18,761 nt of DNA, taken from NCBI GenBank assembly GCA_035764385.1, contig DASTZI010000426.1, positions 1-18,761 of the forward strand. The letters are read 5' to 3'. Below the pieces are notes generated by a model. It worked only from the letters and a program-made list of their open reading frames with translations, was not told the DNA's origin and searched no databases. The DNA is from Gp6-AA40 sp035764385. Its GTDB lineage: Bacteria > Acidobacteriota > Vicinamibacteria > Vicinamibacterales > UBA2999. The position numbers and the translations under genes are program-made. This document shows, in pieces, positions 1 through 7,891 of the stretch (positions within the stretch are counted from its first letter, which is position 1; each line of letters starts with the position of its first letter).

Positions 1-29
1 GGCCGATCAGCTGACTGAGTCCCAACACC

Positions 30-66
30 GCCCGCGCCCGGATGGCTTATTGAGCCGGGCGCGGGC
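30..66. terminator. Perfect 12-bp GC-rich hairpin downstream of the TonB receptor gene
   Basis: A perfect 12-bp inverted repeat, GCCCGCGCCCGG (30-41) and CCGGGCGCGGGC (55-66), encloses a 13-nt loop. It lies 57 nt beyond the stop codon of the receptor gene, which is read towards it. Neither side has a T-tract, so it is not a textbook intrinsic terminator. It may be a Rho-assisted or 3'-end-stabilising hairpin, or one copy of a dispersed palindrome. The rest of positions 1-123 shows no gene. Confidence 0.4.
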
Positions 67-123
67 TACGAGGGCGTATCGAACTGTCTAAGAACTCTTT
101 ACCCTTGACGCGGTCTTTCCATA

Positions 124-3075
124 TCAGAAATCGAAGTTGACACTGAACTTCAGGATGCGCGGGTTCAGAACGAGCAGCGGCTGACGGAAACTGGCGAAGC
201 TACCGTTCTCCGTGAGCACGGCGTTGTTGTTGAAGAGGTTGTAGAGGTCCACGTTCAGCGAGGATCTCGTGCCGCCGAACCGCAGCACCTTGCCGACGCG
301 AAGGTCGAGCTGATTGAGCCGATCGCCGTACATATCGCCCGGCGTGACCACGTTGATCTGCGCCACCGTGGCGCCCGCAAGCGGCCGGCCGAGCGACGGT
401 TCGATCTGCGCGGACGTGTAGACGGCATTTCCGAGGACCTGCGGTCCGGGAATGCTCTGGAACGCGCCCGAGAACAGCACGTCGACGCGGGGAATCGTGT
501 ACGAGCCGAGCAGCTTGAACTGCGTCAGGTACGGCGTCACGACGCGGCAGTACGGATTCAGCGCGGCGCTCTCCGGAACCGCGGCGCGAATGTCACAGCT
601 GTCCGTCAGCGTTCGTCCGGTGCTGATGCCACCCTGTGCGAGCACGCCACCGCGGATCCGAGCATTGATGTTCGCATCGACGCCCTGCCAGTTCTCGACC
701 TGCGTGCCGTAGTTCTTCGCGAACGTCAGCAGGTTGTTCGGCGGTCGAACCAGACCCGCGGTGGTGACGTTGTAGAGCCCGGTGACACGCTGTCCACCGC
801 CATCCGGCAACCGTGAGTCGCTCGGCGCCGCGACGCTGAACTGCGTGAAATCGGTTGCGGCGAGGTTCAGATTGTCGGTCACGAGAAAGTTGCCGTACCA
901 GCGACGGAAATATCCGACGTCGGCCGACACATTCGGCATCAATTGCTGTTGGACCCCTACCGACGTCTCCCAGTTGTAGCCACGCTTACCCCAGCCCGAC
1001 AACGTTGCCGGATCGTAGGTCGTGCTCGGAATCGGATTGCCGTAGGCGAGGTTGTTGACGATGTCGCACTCGCCGTTGGCCTGCAGGTTGAGCAGGTCGC
1101 AGTCGGGAACGAAGTTGGAGTTCCTATCCGTCCACGCACGGGTGACGCTTTGCACGGTGCGCAACGGCGGCGTCGCCGACTCACCAAAGGTGCCACCGTA
1201 CGACATCTGCTGCACGTACTTCGACAGCGACGCTTTCAGTGCGGTCTTGCCGTTGCCGAACAGGTCGTAGGCGACGCCCAGCTTGGGCGTCAGGTCATTG
1301 AAGCTGGCGACTTTCGCGCCCTGAAACGTCACGTTCCGGTTTGGTGTGAAGGCATTGGGCCCGAGCGTCTGCGTGGGGTAACTCGTGCGATAGAAGTCAT
1401 AGCGCAGGCCGAGGTTCGCGGTCAGGCGGGCAATCGTCCACCGGTCCTGGGCGTAGATGCCGCCGTCGTGGACGTGCGTTTCCGCTTCGTACGGTGAGCG
1501 CTGCGTTATCTGTACGGGCGAGCCGGCATTGAACGTGTAGGAGAGGTCGCCGGCGACCGGCACGTTATAGAAGTTGTGCATGCGTCCCAGGTGATCCTGA
1601 TACCCGACCTTCACCGCATGAGCGCCTGTGACGTAGGACACGGAACCGCGCCATGAGTTGTCCATCAATCGCGAACGGAACCGCATCGACGTACCGAAGT
1701 AGCCGCGGGGTCCGCGATAAAAAATCCCGCTCGCGAGATCGTTGATGCCGACCAGCGCCGCCGAATCGTTGCCGCCTTCCGGCTGGAAATAGCCCCAATC
1801 TTCCGGTTTGTGGGCAAGGCCGGCGTCAATCAGAATCCGGCTCGTGATAGGTGCGGTGTAAGTCAGTGTCACCAGACGCTTGGTCGGAAACTGGAAGTTG
1901 GCCGACGCTTCTGGAGACGTCAGCGCGCGCATGTCGATGCAGCTGCAGCGGCTCTGGACGTCCATGAAGGCGCTCACCTTGTTCTTCTGATTGGCCTGCC
2001 AGGTGACGCGGCCATTCACGCTTTTCCACTCGGAGTCCCGCGACCCGCGGAAGCTCGGATCTGGTGCATAGGCGAAGGAGTTGACGTTGCCGGCGTTCGC
2101 GTTGCGCAGCGCACCGGCCATGTAGTTGTTCACCTGCGACAGGCGGCCGGAAGCGAAGAACCACAGGCGATCGCGCTGGATCGGACCGCCGAAGGTCGGA
2201 TTGATTTCAAAATTACTCCTGACCGTGCTGGCCGAGATGAAGCGACGATCGCGCAGCTTCTGATCGACGTTGTCCGACTGGAAACGATCGCTTGTGCCGC
2301 TGGCGTAGAACGAGCCGGTGAAGTTGTTGCCGCCGTCGCGCGGCACGATGTTGATGCGAACGCCGCCTGTCGACTGCTCCGCGGATCCCGCAGCCACGTC
2401 GACGACAACTTCCTGCACCATGCCGCTGTTAGGCGAGAAGGCGCTCGAGTCGGGTCCGAACGACTGCATCGACAAACCATCGACCATGCGCCGCAGATCG
2501 GCGCCGCGGCCGCCATGGATCGCCACCGACTGCATCACGTCGCCGGTATTGCCGCCCACATCCTGCGACTCGCCGCTGAAGGTCGTCGACAGAACCATCC
2601 CGGGCACGAGCACCGCGAGGTTGGTTGTCGTACGTCCCGTCGGCAGCGTATCGATGACGTCTTTCCCAAGCACGCGCTGCTGCTGCACGCCCTGCACATC
2701 GACCAGCGGCGCTTCCGCCGAGACCGTGATGGTTTCCTGAACAGCGCCAACACGCAGGTCGGCATTCACCGTTGCGGTCATCGAACCCTGAAGCGTGATG
2801 TTTTCGCGTTTGACCGTGGTGAACCCGGAAAGGGCAAAGGTCACCGTGTAGTCGCCCGGCCGGAGATCGACGATGCGGTACTGCCCGTTCGCATCGCTGA
2901 CGGCTTGTCGTGTTCGTTCAATGAGCGCGGGACTGGCCGCTTCAACCGTGACGCCCGGAAGTACCGCTCCGGATGCGTCCTTGATGACGCCCGATATTGA
3001 CGCCTGCGCCTTGGCCAGCGTCGGGATGGCGAGGCAGCATGCCGCTGCGATCAGGAAAACACGGAACATCCGCAT
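124..3075 (-). CDS. TonB-dependent outer-membrane receptor, Oar-like, with N-terminal carboxypeptidase-regulatory-like domain
   Basis: An outer-membrane active transporter of 983 residues. The start at 3075 is chosen because AAGGAG (3082-3087) sits 6 nt upstream and the protein then opens with a signal peptide (MRMFRVFLIAAACCLA, probable cleavage near AKAQA). The frame stays open up to 3267, but that extension is not signal-like. Residues about 25-105 form a carboxypeptidase-regulatory-like beta-sandwich (SGVIKDASGAVLPGVTV to RPGDYTVTFALSGF). A plug domain follows (VSAEAPLVDV, RTTTNLAVLVPGM), then a long barrel ending in an aromatic Phe (RILKFSVNFDF), as expected for outer-membrane insertion. 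No clear TonB box is visible. The gene diverges from the IclR regulator gene, and an IclR-type palindrome lies 151 nt upstream. A role in taking up the substrate of the neighbouring catabolic operon is inferred from position and the shared operator. The cargo is unknown. Confidence 0.93.
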   Translation of the reverse strand: MRMFRVFLIAAACCLAIPTLAKAQASISGVIKDASGAVLPGVTVEAASPALIERTRQAVSDANGQYRIVDLRPGDYTVTFALSGFTTVKRENITLQGSMTATVNADLRVGAVQETITVSAEAPLVDVQGVQQQRVLGKDVIDTLPTGRTTTNLAVLVPGMVLSTTFSGESQDVGGNTGDVMQSVAIHGGRGADLRRMVDGLSMQSFGPDSSAFSPNSGMVQEVVVDVAAGSAEQSTGGVRINIVPRDGGNNFTGSFYASGTSDRFQSDNVDQKLRDRRFISASTVRSNFEINPTFGGPIQRDRLWFFASGRLSQVNNYMAGALRNANAGNVNSFAYAPDPSFRGSRDSEWKSVNGRVTWQANQKNKVSAFMDVQSRCSCIDMRALTSPEASANFQFPTKRLVTLTYTAPITSRILIDAGLAHKPEDWGYFQPEGGNDSAALVGINDLASGIFYRGPRGYFGTSMRFRSRLMDNSWRGSVSYVTGAHAVKVGYQDHLGRMHNFYNVPVAGDLSYTFNAGSPVQITQRSPYEAETHVHDGGIYAQDRWTIARLTANLGLRYDFYRTSYPTQTLGPNAFTPNRNVTFQGAKVASFNDLTPKLGVAYDLFGNGKTALKASLSKYVQQMSYGGTFGESATPPLRTVQSVTRAWTDRNSNFVPDCDLLNLQANGECDIVNNLAYGNPIPSTTYDPATLSGWGKRGYNWETSVGVQQQLMPNVSADVGYFRRWYGNFLVTDNLNLAATDFTQFSVAAPSDSRLPDGGGQRVTGLYNVTTAGLVRPPNNLLTFAKNYGTQVENWQGVDANINARIRGGVLAQGGISTGRTLTDSCDIRAAVPESAALNPYCRVVTPYLTQFKLLGSYTIPRVDVLFSGAFQSIPGPQVLGNAVYTSAQIEPSLGRPLAGATVAQINVVTPGDMYGDRLNQLDLRVGKVLRFGGTRSSLNVDLYNLFNNNAVLTENGSFASFRQPLLVLNPRILKFSVNFDF

Positions 3076-3225
3076 GCACTGCTCCTTGCGGGGGGCACCC
3101 GCACGACGGGATTGCGTCGAGATCACAAACATGTCGAACAGATGAAGGCCGGCGCGCGACGGCGCCGACGGGCAGGCGGATGCTAGCAGCAGTGATTCGC
3201 CGTGGCAACGAAATTCGGACTTCGC

Positions 3226-3240
3226 GTTCGCATATCGAAC
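3226..3240. promoter_or_regulatory. IclR-type operator (copy 1) in the TonB receptor / IclR intergenic region
   Basis: The 15-mer GTTCGCATATCGAAC is a perfect inverted repeat (GTTCG-N5-CGAAC), identical over all 15 bases to the copy at 4205-4219. It resembles the operator style of the PcaU/PobR branch of IclR regulators. On the minus strand a -10-like TATTAT (3241-3246) abuts it. On the plus strand CATAAT (3240-3245) overlaps its last base. It could therefore govern the receptor gene, the regulator gene or both. No convincing -35 box was found for either direction. Confidence 0.75.
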
Positions 3241-3276
3241 ATAATAAGAGCCGTTTGCCTTGACCACCTGTTGCGC

Positions 3277-4119
3277 ATGGACCGATCATTCACTGCCTTG
3301 ACGGGACGAACTTCGCCGCTTTCTGCCGAGCGCACGTCCGCGAACGGCGACGACGCAGGCGTAGCGGATCGCGAGTTCATGTCGACCCTGGCCAAGGGTC
3401 TCAAAGTCCTGGCGTCATTCGGTGAGGAGCGGCCGACGTTGACGCTGTCGGAGGCGGCGGCACTCGTCGGCCTGTCGCGCGCGGCGGCACGTCGCGTTCT
3501 TCGCACGCTCACCTCGCTCGGCTACGTCATTCAACACGGACGCAACTTCGCGCTCGCGCCGCGGGTGCTCGAGCTCGGCTTCGGCTTTCTGGCAACGCAG
3601 TCCTGGATCGACCTGGTCGAGCCGCACATGAAAGCGCTCAGCCAAGCGGTCGACGAATCGTGCTCCGCCGCGATTCTGCAGGGGACCGAGATCGTCTACG
3701 TGGCACGAATGCCCGCCCCCTACAGGCTGATTTCGACGACGCTCGCTGTCGGAACCCGTTTGCCTGCGTTTCATACCTCGCTCGGCCGCGTGCAACTTGG
3801 TTTTCTCGATGAGACGGAACTGTGGAACCGGTTGCGATCGATCCGATTGGCGCCGTATACGCCATCGACTATCGTTCACCCCGCGGCGCTGATCGAACGT
3901 ATCCAGAGCGACCACGAGCAGGGATTCTCGATCGTCGACGAGGAGCTCGAGCGAGCGCTGCGATCGATCGCGGTGGCGATCGTGACGCGCAGCGGCCGCA
4001 ATGTCGGCGCGATCAATCTGTCGTCGAATGCGGCGCGGATGACGCGCAACGAGCTGCGCGAACGCGTGCTCCCCGAACTCCTCGGGATTCGCGATCGCGT
4101 CAAGCCCTTGCTGGTGTAA
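3277..4119 (+). CDS. IclR-family transcriptional regulator, PcaR/PcaU/PobR type
   Basis: A DNA-binding regulator of an aromatic-degradation pathway, 280 residues from ATG 3277. The frame is open from 3202, but a start there would place the palindrome at 3226-3240 inside the coding region. ATG 3379 would also work and gives about 246 residues. No candidate start has a good ribosome binding site. Residues 36-90 form the winged HTH (FMSTLAKGLKVLASFGEE, TLSEAAALVGLSRAAARRVLRTL, LGYV). Residues about 108-280 are the IclR effector-binding domain (AVGTRLPAFHTSLGRVQLG, QGFSIVDEELERALRSIAVAI). This wording matches the beta-ketoadipate regulator subgroup. The effector is probably a phenolic or its ring-cleavage product, which is an inference. 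Paired palindromes stand before the next operon and one lies near this gene, suggesting autoregulation. Confidence 0.9.
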   Translation: MDRSFTALTGRTSPLSAERTSANGDDAGVADREFMSTLAKGLKVLASFGEERPTLTLSEAAALVGLSRAAARRVLRTLTSLGYVIQHGRNFALAPRVLELGFGFLATQSWIDLVEPHMKALSQAVDESCSAAILQGTEIVYVARMPAPYRLISTTLAVGTRLPAFHTSLGRVQLGFLDETELWNRLRSIRLAPYTPSTIVHPAALIERIQSDHEQGFSIVDEELERALRSIAVAIVTRSGRNVGAINLSSNAARMTRNELRERVLPELLGIRDRVKPLLV

Positions 4120-4126
4120 CGAGTCT

Positions 4127-4153
4127 CAGCGCCGCGCCGGGCGTCTGGATTTT
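4127..4153 (+). terminator. Possible weak intrinsic terminator after the IclR gene
   Basis: CAGCGCC (4127-4133) can pair with GGCG-t-CTG (4140-4147, one bulged base) around a 6-nt loop, followed by GATTTT ending at 4153. It lies just after the IclR stop codon and just before the -35 box at 4155. That position would insulate the regulator gene from the catabolic promoter. The stem is short and imperfect. Confidence 0.3.
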
Positions 4154-4154
4154 G

Positions 4155-4183
4155 TTGACAGCACACCCACGGCCCCCTATGAT
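4155..4183 (+). promoter_or_regulatory. Near-consensus sigma70 promoter of the hydroxyquinol operon
   Basis: A -35 box TTGACA (4155-4160, exact consensus) and a -10 box TATGAT (4178-4183, five of six) are separated by exactly 17 nt. Transcription would start near 4190, inside the first of two operator palindromes and about 40 nt before the monooxygenase start. A strong promoter with operators over its start site implies control by repression. Confidence 0.8.
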
Positions 4184-4185
4184 TC

Positions 4186-4200
4186 GTTCGCCCTACGAAC
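4186..4200. promoter_or_regulatory. IclR-type operator (copy 2), overlapping the expected transcription start
   Basis: GTTCGCCCTACGAAC is a perfect GTTCG-N5-CGAAC inverted repeat with the same half-sites as the copies at 3226 and 4205 but a different spacer. It begins 3 nt after the -10 box, so a bound protein would be expected to block initiation. Confidence 0.75.
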
Positions 4201-4204
4201 AGTC

Positions 4205-4219
4205 GTTCGCATATCGAAC
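4205..4219. promoter_or_regulatory. IclR-type operator (copy 3), in the monooxygenase leader
   Basis: GTTCGCATATCGAAC is identical to the copy at 3226-3240. Its centre is 19 bp from that of copy 2, close to two helical turns, so two dimers could bind the same face side by side. It ends 12 nt before the start codon and just ahead of the GGAG ribosome binding site. Confidence 0.78.
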
Positions 4220-4231
4220 GTTGGAGCCCTC

Positions 4232-5854
4232 ATGGAAATCGCCGTAAGCGACGATCAGATCGCCATTTCCGAACACCAGATAGAAGCGGCCAGACACCCG
4301 GAAACGACCGCGAGCGTCAAGCACACCGCGCCGATGACCGGCAACGAGTTCATCGAGTCGCTGCGCGATGGCCGCGAGGTCTTCATCTACGGCGAGCGGG
4401 TCAAGGACGTCACCGTGCACCCGGCCTTTCGGAACACCGCACGGATGATTGCGCGGTTATATGACGCGCTTCACGATCCGCAACGGAAGGACCGGATTCT
4501 CACGCCAACCGACACGGGCAATGGCGGCGTCACGCACGCCTATTTCAAAGCACCGAAGACGCTCGGCGACCTGTTGCAGGGTCGATCGGCGATCGCGGAG
4601 TGGGCGCGCCTGACCTACGGATGGATCGGCCGTTCGCCTGATTACAAGGCGTCGTTCCTTGCAACACTGGGCGCGAACGCCGACTTTTATGCGCCGCATC
4701 AGGAGAACGCACGCCGCTGGTATCGCTACTGTCAGGAACGGGTTCCGTTCGTCAATCACGCGATCATTCACCCACCGGTCGATCGCGATCGTCCTCCCAA
4801 CGAGGTCGCCGACGTCTGCGTGCACGTCGAGAAAGAGACCGACGCGGGCATCGTCGTGTCCGGCGCGAAGGTTGTCGCCACCGGCTCGGTTCTGACCAAT
4901 TTCACCTTCGTCGCACACCACGGCCTGATTCCGGTTCAGGACAAGCATTTCGCGTGCGTGTTCATCGTGCCGACGTCGCTGCCGGGCGTGAAGTTCCTCT
5001 GCCGGGCGTCGTACGAGATGTCCGCCACGGCGATGGGCAGTCCATACGACTATCCCCTGTCGTCGCGGCTCGACGAAAACGACGCCGTGTTCATCATGGA
5101 CAAGGTGCTCGTCCCCTGGGAAAACGTGTTCGTCTACGGCGACCTCGACAAGGCGAACAACTTCTTTCCGCGGACCGGATTCCTGCCGCGGTTCGTCGTC
5201 CACGGATGTACGCGGCTCGCGGTCAAGCTCGACTTCATTGCGGGACTTCTGCTGAAGGCGGTCGAAGCCGCGGGCACGAAGGATTACCGCGGCGTTCAGG
5301 CCAACGTCGGTGAAGTGATCGCGTGGCGCAATCTCTTCTGGGGCCTGTCGGACGCGATGGTCCGGGATCCGAAGCCGTGGATTGGCGATTACGTGCTGCC
5401 AAACATGGATCCGGGCAACGCGTATCAGATCATCGCGACGATGGCGTATACGAAGGTGAAGTACCTGATCGAGCAGACGGTCGCTTCGGGCCTCATCTAC
5501 CTGAACAGCCACGCAAGCGACTTCAAGAACGAAGAGATTCGTCCGTACCTCGATCGGTACCTGCGCGGCTCGAACGGCTACAAAGCAGAAGAGCGCGTCA
5601 AACTGATGAAACTGCTCTGGGACTGCATCGCGAGCGAATTCGGAGGCCGTCACGAGTTGTACGAAATCAACTACGGTGGCTCGACTGAGGAGATCCGGCG
5701 GTACGCATTATTTGGCGCGATGGCCTCGGGCAACGCCGATCGGTTCAAGGGTTTCGCCGAAGAGTGCATGGCCGAATACGACCTGAACGGCTGGCGCGTC
5801 CCGGATCTGTCGGACCCCGGCGAACTCAGTTACCACCTGCGAAGGAAGCGTTAG
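4232..5854 (+). CDS. FADH2-dependent phenol hydroxylase, HpaB/TftD/PheA1 family (oxygenase component)
   Basis: The large component of a two-component flavin monooxygenase that hydroxylates phenolic rings, 540 residues. The start at 4232 has GGAG 7 nt upstream; the usual family start would be Met35 (MTGNEFIESL), which has no ribosome binding site. This leaves an extra 34-residue N-terminus. Family landmarks are GRSPDY (133-138), NHAI (175-178), SGAKVVATGS (210-219), DKVLVPWENVFVYGD (290-304) and SEFGGRHELYEINYGG near 468-483. The two genes behind it process hydroxyquinol, so the product is probably 1,2,4-trihydroxybenzene or a precursor. Known relatives act on 4-hydroxyphenylacetate, phenol, resorcinol or chlorophenols, and which applies here is not decidable. 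No HpaC/TftC-type flavin reductase gene lies in the window. Confidence 0.92.
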   Translation: MEIAVSDDQIAISEHQIEAARHPETTASVKHTAPMTGNEFIESLRDGREVFIYGERVKDVTVHPAFRNTARMIARLYDALHDPQRKDRILTPTDTGNGGVTHAYFKAPKTLGDLLQGRSAIAEWARLTYGWIGRSPDYKASFLATLGANADFYAPHQENARRWYRYCQERVPFVNHAIIHPPVDRDRPPNEVADVCVHVEKETDAGIVVSGAKVVATGSVLTNFTFVAHHGLIPVQDKHFACVFIVPTSLPGVKFLCRASYEMSATAMGSPYDYPLSSRLDENDAVFIMDKVLVPWENVFVYGDLDKANNFFPRTGFLPRFVVHGCTRLAVKLDFIAGLLLKAVEAAGTKDYRGVQANVGEVIAWRNLFWGLSDAMVRDPKPWIGDYVLPNMDPGNAYQIIATMAYTKVKYLIEQTVASGLIYLNSHASDFKNEEIRPYLDRYLRGSNGYKAEERVKLMKLLWDCIASEFGGRHELYEINYGGSTEEIRRYALFGAMASGNADRFKGFAEECMAEYDLNGWRVPDLSDPGELSYHLRRKR

Positions 5855-5861
5855 ACGAGGC

Positions 5862-6980
5862 GTGACTGCGCAATCCGAAGCGGTCGTCGTCGACCCAAGT
5901 GTTGCCGTGCGGAACTTCGTCTACTGCACCGTCCAGCAGCGGGTGGTGTTTGGCGCCGGCACGCGGCAGCGCATTCAGGAGGAGGCGGGGCTCGCCGGCA
6001 TCACGCGCGCGATGGTCGTGTCGACCGCAGGTCAGACGGCGCGAGCGAACGAGATCGCTGACCTGCTCGGCGATCGATGCCAGTTGCGGTTTCCATACGC
6101 GCGCATGCATACCCCGGTGCCGGTGACGGAAGATGCCACGGCGTTGGTGGCAGCGCATGGAATCGACGGCATTGTGGCCGTCGGCGGCGGCTCGGCGATT
6201 GGGCTGGCGAAGGCGATCGCCCTGCGGACCGACACCGTCCAGATCATCCTGCCGACCACCTATTCTGGCTCCGAAATGACCGATATCGTCGGCCAGACAG
6301 CCGGCGGTACGAAGCAGACGACTCGCGATCCGAAAGTGCTGCCAGAGGTTATTGTCTATGACGTGGAGCTGACGTCTACGCTCCCGGCACAGGTGTCGGT
6401 CGCGTCCGCGGCGAACGCAATGGCACACGCGATCGAGGGCCTGTATGCGGAGAACAGCAATCCGCTGATCGCGTTGATCGCTGAAGGCGGCATCCGCGCG
6501 CTCGGATCTGCGTTGCCGACGCTCTCGCACGCGCTCGACGACATGCCGGCGCGCTCGGAGGCGCTGTACGGCGCGTGGCTGTGCGGCACGGTTCTCGGCG
6601 CGACGTCGATGGCGTTGCATCACAAGCTGTGTCACGCCCTTGGCGGTACGTTCGATTTGCCGCATGCGGAAACACACGCGGTCCTGCTGCCGCACACGAT
6701 TGCGTACAACGCACCGGCGGCGCCGGTGGCCATCGCCCGGGCGGCGCGCGCACTCCACGCCGATGACGTGCCGTCGCGGTTGTTCGATCTCGTTCGTGAC
6801 GGCGGAGCGCCGGTCTCCCTTCGAGCGCTGGGTCTTCCAAGTGACGCGCTCGAACGTGCGACCGACCTGGCGCTGCTGAACCCGTATTGGAATCCGCGCC
6901 CGCTGGAGCGCGACGGGATCCGCGCGTTGCTCGACGATGCGTGGCACGGCAGACGCCCGGGGAGCACGACGGAGTCATGA
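5862..6980 (+). CDS. Maleylacetate reductase (iron-type alcohol dehydrogenase family)
   Basis: Reduces maleylacetate, the ring-cleavage product of hydroxyquinol, to 3-oxoadipate with NAD(P)H in the cytoplasm. The protein has 372 residues, near the usual 350-360. It starts at GTG 5862, 7 nt after the monooxygenase stop, with GAGG directly before it. GTG 5907, just before the conserved RNFVYCTVQQRVVFGAG, is an alternative start. Diagnostic segments are the N-terminal FVY...QRVVFGAG, the nucleotide loop GGGSAIGLAKAIAL, PTTYSGSEMTDIVGQT, and MALHHKLCHALGGTFDLPHAETHAVLLPH, the metal-site region of this subfamily. The stop overlaps the dioxygenase start (ATGA), suggesting coupled translation. Confidence 0.93.
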   Translation: MTAQSEAVVVDPSVAVRNFVYCTVQQRVVFGAGTRQRIQEEAGLAGITRAMVVSTAGQTARANEIADLLGDRCQLRFPYARMHTPVPVTEDATALVAAHGIDGIVAVGGGSAIGLAKAIALRTDTVQIILPTTYSGSEMTDIVGQTAGGTKQTTRDPKVLPEVIVYDVELTSTLPAQVSVASAANAMAHAIEGLYAENSNPLIALIAEGGIRALGSALPTLSHALDDMPARSEALYGAWLCGTVLGATSMALHHKLCHALGGTFDLPHAETHAVLLPHTIAYNAPAAPVAIARAARALHADDVPSRLFDLVRDGGAPVSLRALGLPSDALERATDLALLNPYWNPRPLERDGIRALLDDAWHGRRPGSTTES

Positions 6981-7873
6981 GAGATTTCAACGAATTCACA
7001 TCGACGGCCGCGGTGCTCGAGCGGAATGCCAACTGCCACGATGAACGCCTGCGCCAGATCATGACGTCGGTCGTCACTCACCTGCACGCCATCGTGAAGG
7101 AAATCGAACCAACGTTCGAGGAATGGGCGTTCGCGATCGATTTCCTGACGCGCACGGGGAAAATCTGTGACGACAAGCGTCAGGAGTTCATCCTGCTGTC
7201 CGACACGCTCGGCGTATCGATGTTGGTTGATGCGATTAACCACCGACGGAATTCCGCGGCGACCGAGTCGACGGTGCTGGGGCCTTTTCATGTGTCGGGC
7301 GCACCGCAGCTGCGGATGGGCGACTCGATTTCGATCGATGGCAAGGGCGAACCGCTGTACATGTCTGGCAAGGTGGTAAACGAAGAAGGCGTTCCAATCG
7401 ACGGCGCGCTGCTCGACGTCTGGCAAACGTCCTTCGATGGCTTCTACGACGTGCAGGATGCGCGTCAGCCCGCGATGAATCTTCGGGGACAGTTCGTGAC
7501 CGCCGCCGACGGACAGTACTTCTTCAGGTCGGTCAAACCAGCCTCGTATCCCATTCCCAGCGACGGAACGGTCGGGACGATGCTTGCGGCGCTCGGGCGC
7601 CACCCGATGCGCCCCGCGCACGTCCACTTCATCGTCTCCGCGCCCGGATATCAAAGCGTTACGACGCACGTGTTCGTCGACGGTGATCCGTATCTGGATT
7701 CGGATGCGGTGTTCGGCGTCAAGGAAAGCCTGATCGTGCCGTTCGTTCGTCATGACGATCCCTCGGCAGCGGAAGCGCTCGGTTTGGGCAATCCGTTCTA
7801 CTCCGCGGAGTACGATTTCGTCCTTGTTCGAGCGGCAGTTGCGCAACCTTCTCCGCTTGTGACAAAGGCCTAG
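6977..7873 (+). CDS. Hydroxyquinol 1,2-dioxygenase (intradiol ring cleavage)
   Basis: Opens 1,2,4-trihydroxybenzene between the ortho hydroxyls to give maleylacetate, which the preceding gene product reduces. The protein has 298 residues from ATG 6977, overlapping the upstream stop by 4 nt with GGAG just before it. An N-terminal intradiol linker/dimerisation domain (about 1-100) precedes the catalytic domain. The expected non-heme Fe(III) ligands are visible: Tyr157 (SFDGFYDVQ), Tyr191 (PASYPIP), His215 and His217 (RPAHVHF). RHPMRPAHVHF and DGDPYLDSDAVFGVKESL fit the hydroxyquinol branch better than catechol dioxygenases. The adjacent maleylacetate reductase supports this. Chlorocatechol cleavage is the main alternative, but no cycloisomerase or dienelactone hydrolase gene is present. 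Confidence 0.93.
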   Translation: MRDFNEFTSTAAVLERNANCHDERLRQIMTSVVTHLHAIVKEIEPTFEEWAFAIDFLTRTGKICDDKRQEFILLSDTLGVSMLVDAINHRRNSAATESTVLGPFHVSGAPQLRMGDSISIDGKGEPLYMSGKVVNEEGVPIDGALLDVWQTSFDGFYDVQDARQPAMNLRGQFVTAADGQYFFRSVKPASYPIPSDGTVGTMLAALGRHPMRPAHVHFIVSAPGYQSVTTHVFVDGDPYLDSDAVFGVKESLIVPFVRHDDPSAAEALGLGNPFYSAEYDFVLVRAAVAQPSPLVTKA

Positions 7874-7891
7874 AACGTTCAGGAGGACTTA

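Noticed and set aside
1810..3000. Long open frame (396 codons) on the plus strand inside the TonB receptor gene
   Set aside because: It is antisense to a clearly recognisable receptor, has no family motifs and a basic, low-complexity composition typical of GC-rich shadow frames.
3076..3267. Upstream extension of the TonB receptor frame
   Set aside because: The AAGGAG and signal peptide at 3075 define the start; the extension has no such features and also covers the operator.
3241..3269. Complete sigma70 promoter for the receptor gene on the minus strand
   Set aside because: TATTAT fits a -10 box, but no acceptable -35 box lies 16-18 nt upstream, so only the operator is reported.
3202..3276. 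Upstream extension of the IclR reading frame
   Set aside because: It would place the operator at 3226-3240 inside the coding sequence, and it adds a segment not typical of the family.
4457..5653. 398-codon minus-strand open frame opposite the phenol hydroxylase
   Set aside because: It is fully antisense to a conserved enzyme and rich in Arg/Val/His repeats without domain features.
6632..7846. 404-codon minus-strand frame spanning the maleylacetate reductase and dioxygenase genes
   Set aside because: It is antisense to two enzymes with complete active-site motifs, so it is a codon-bias artefact.
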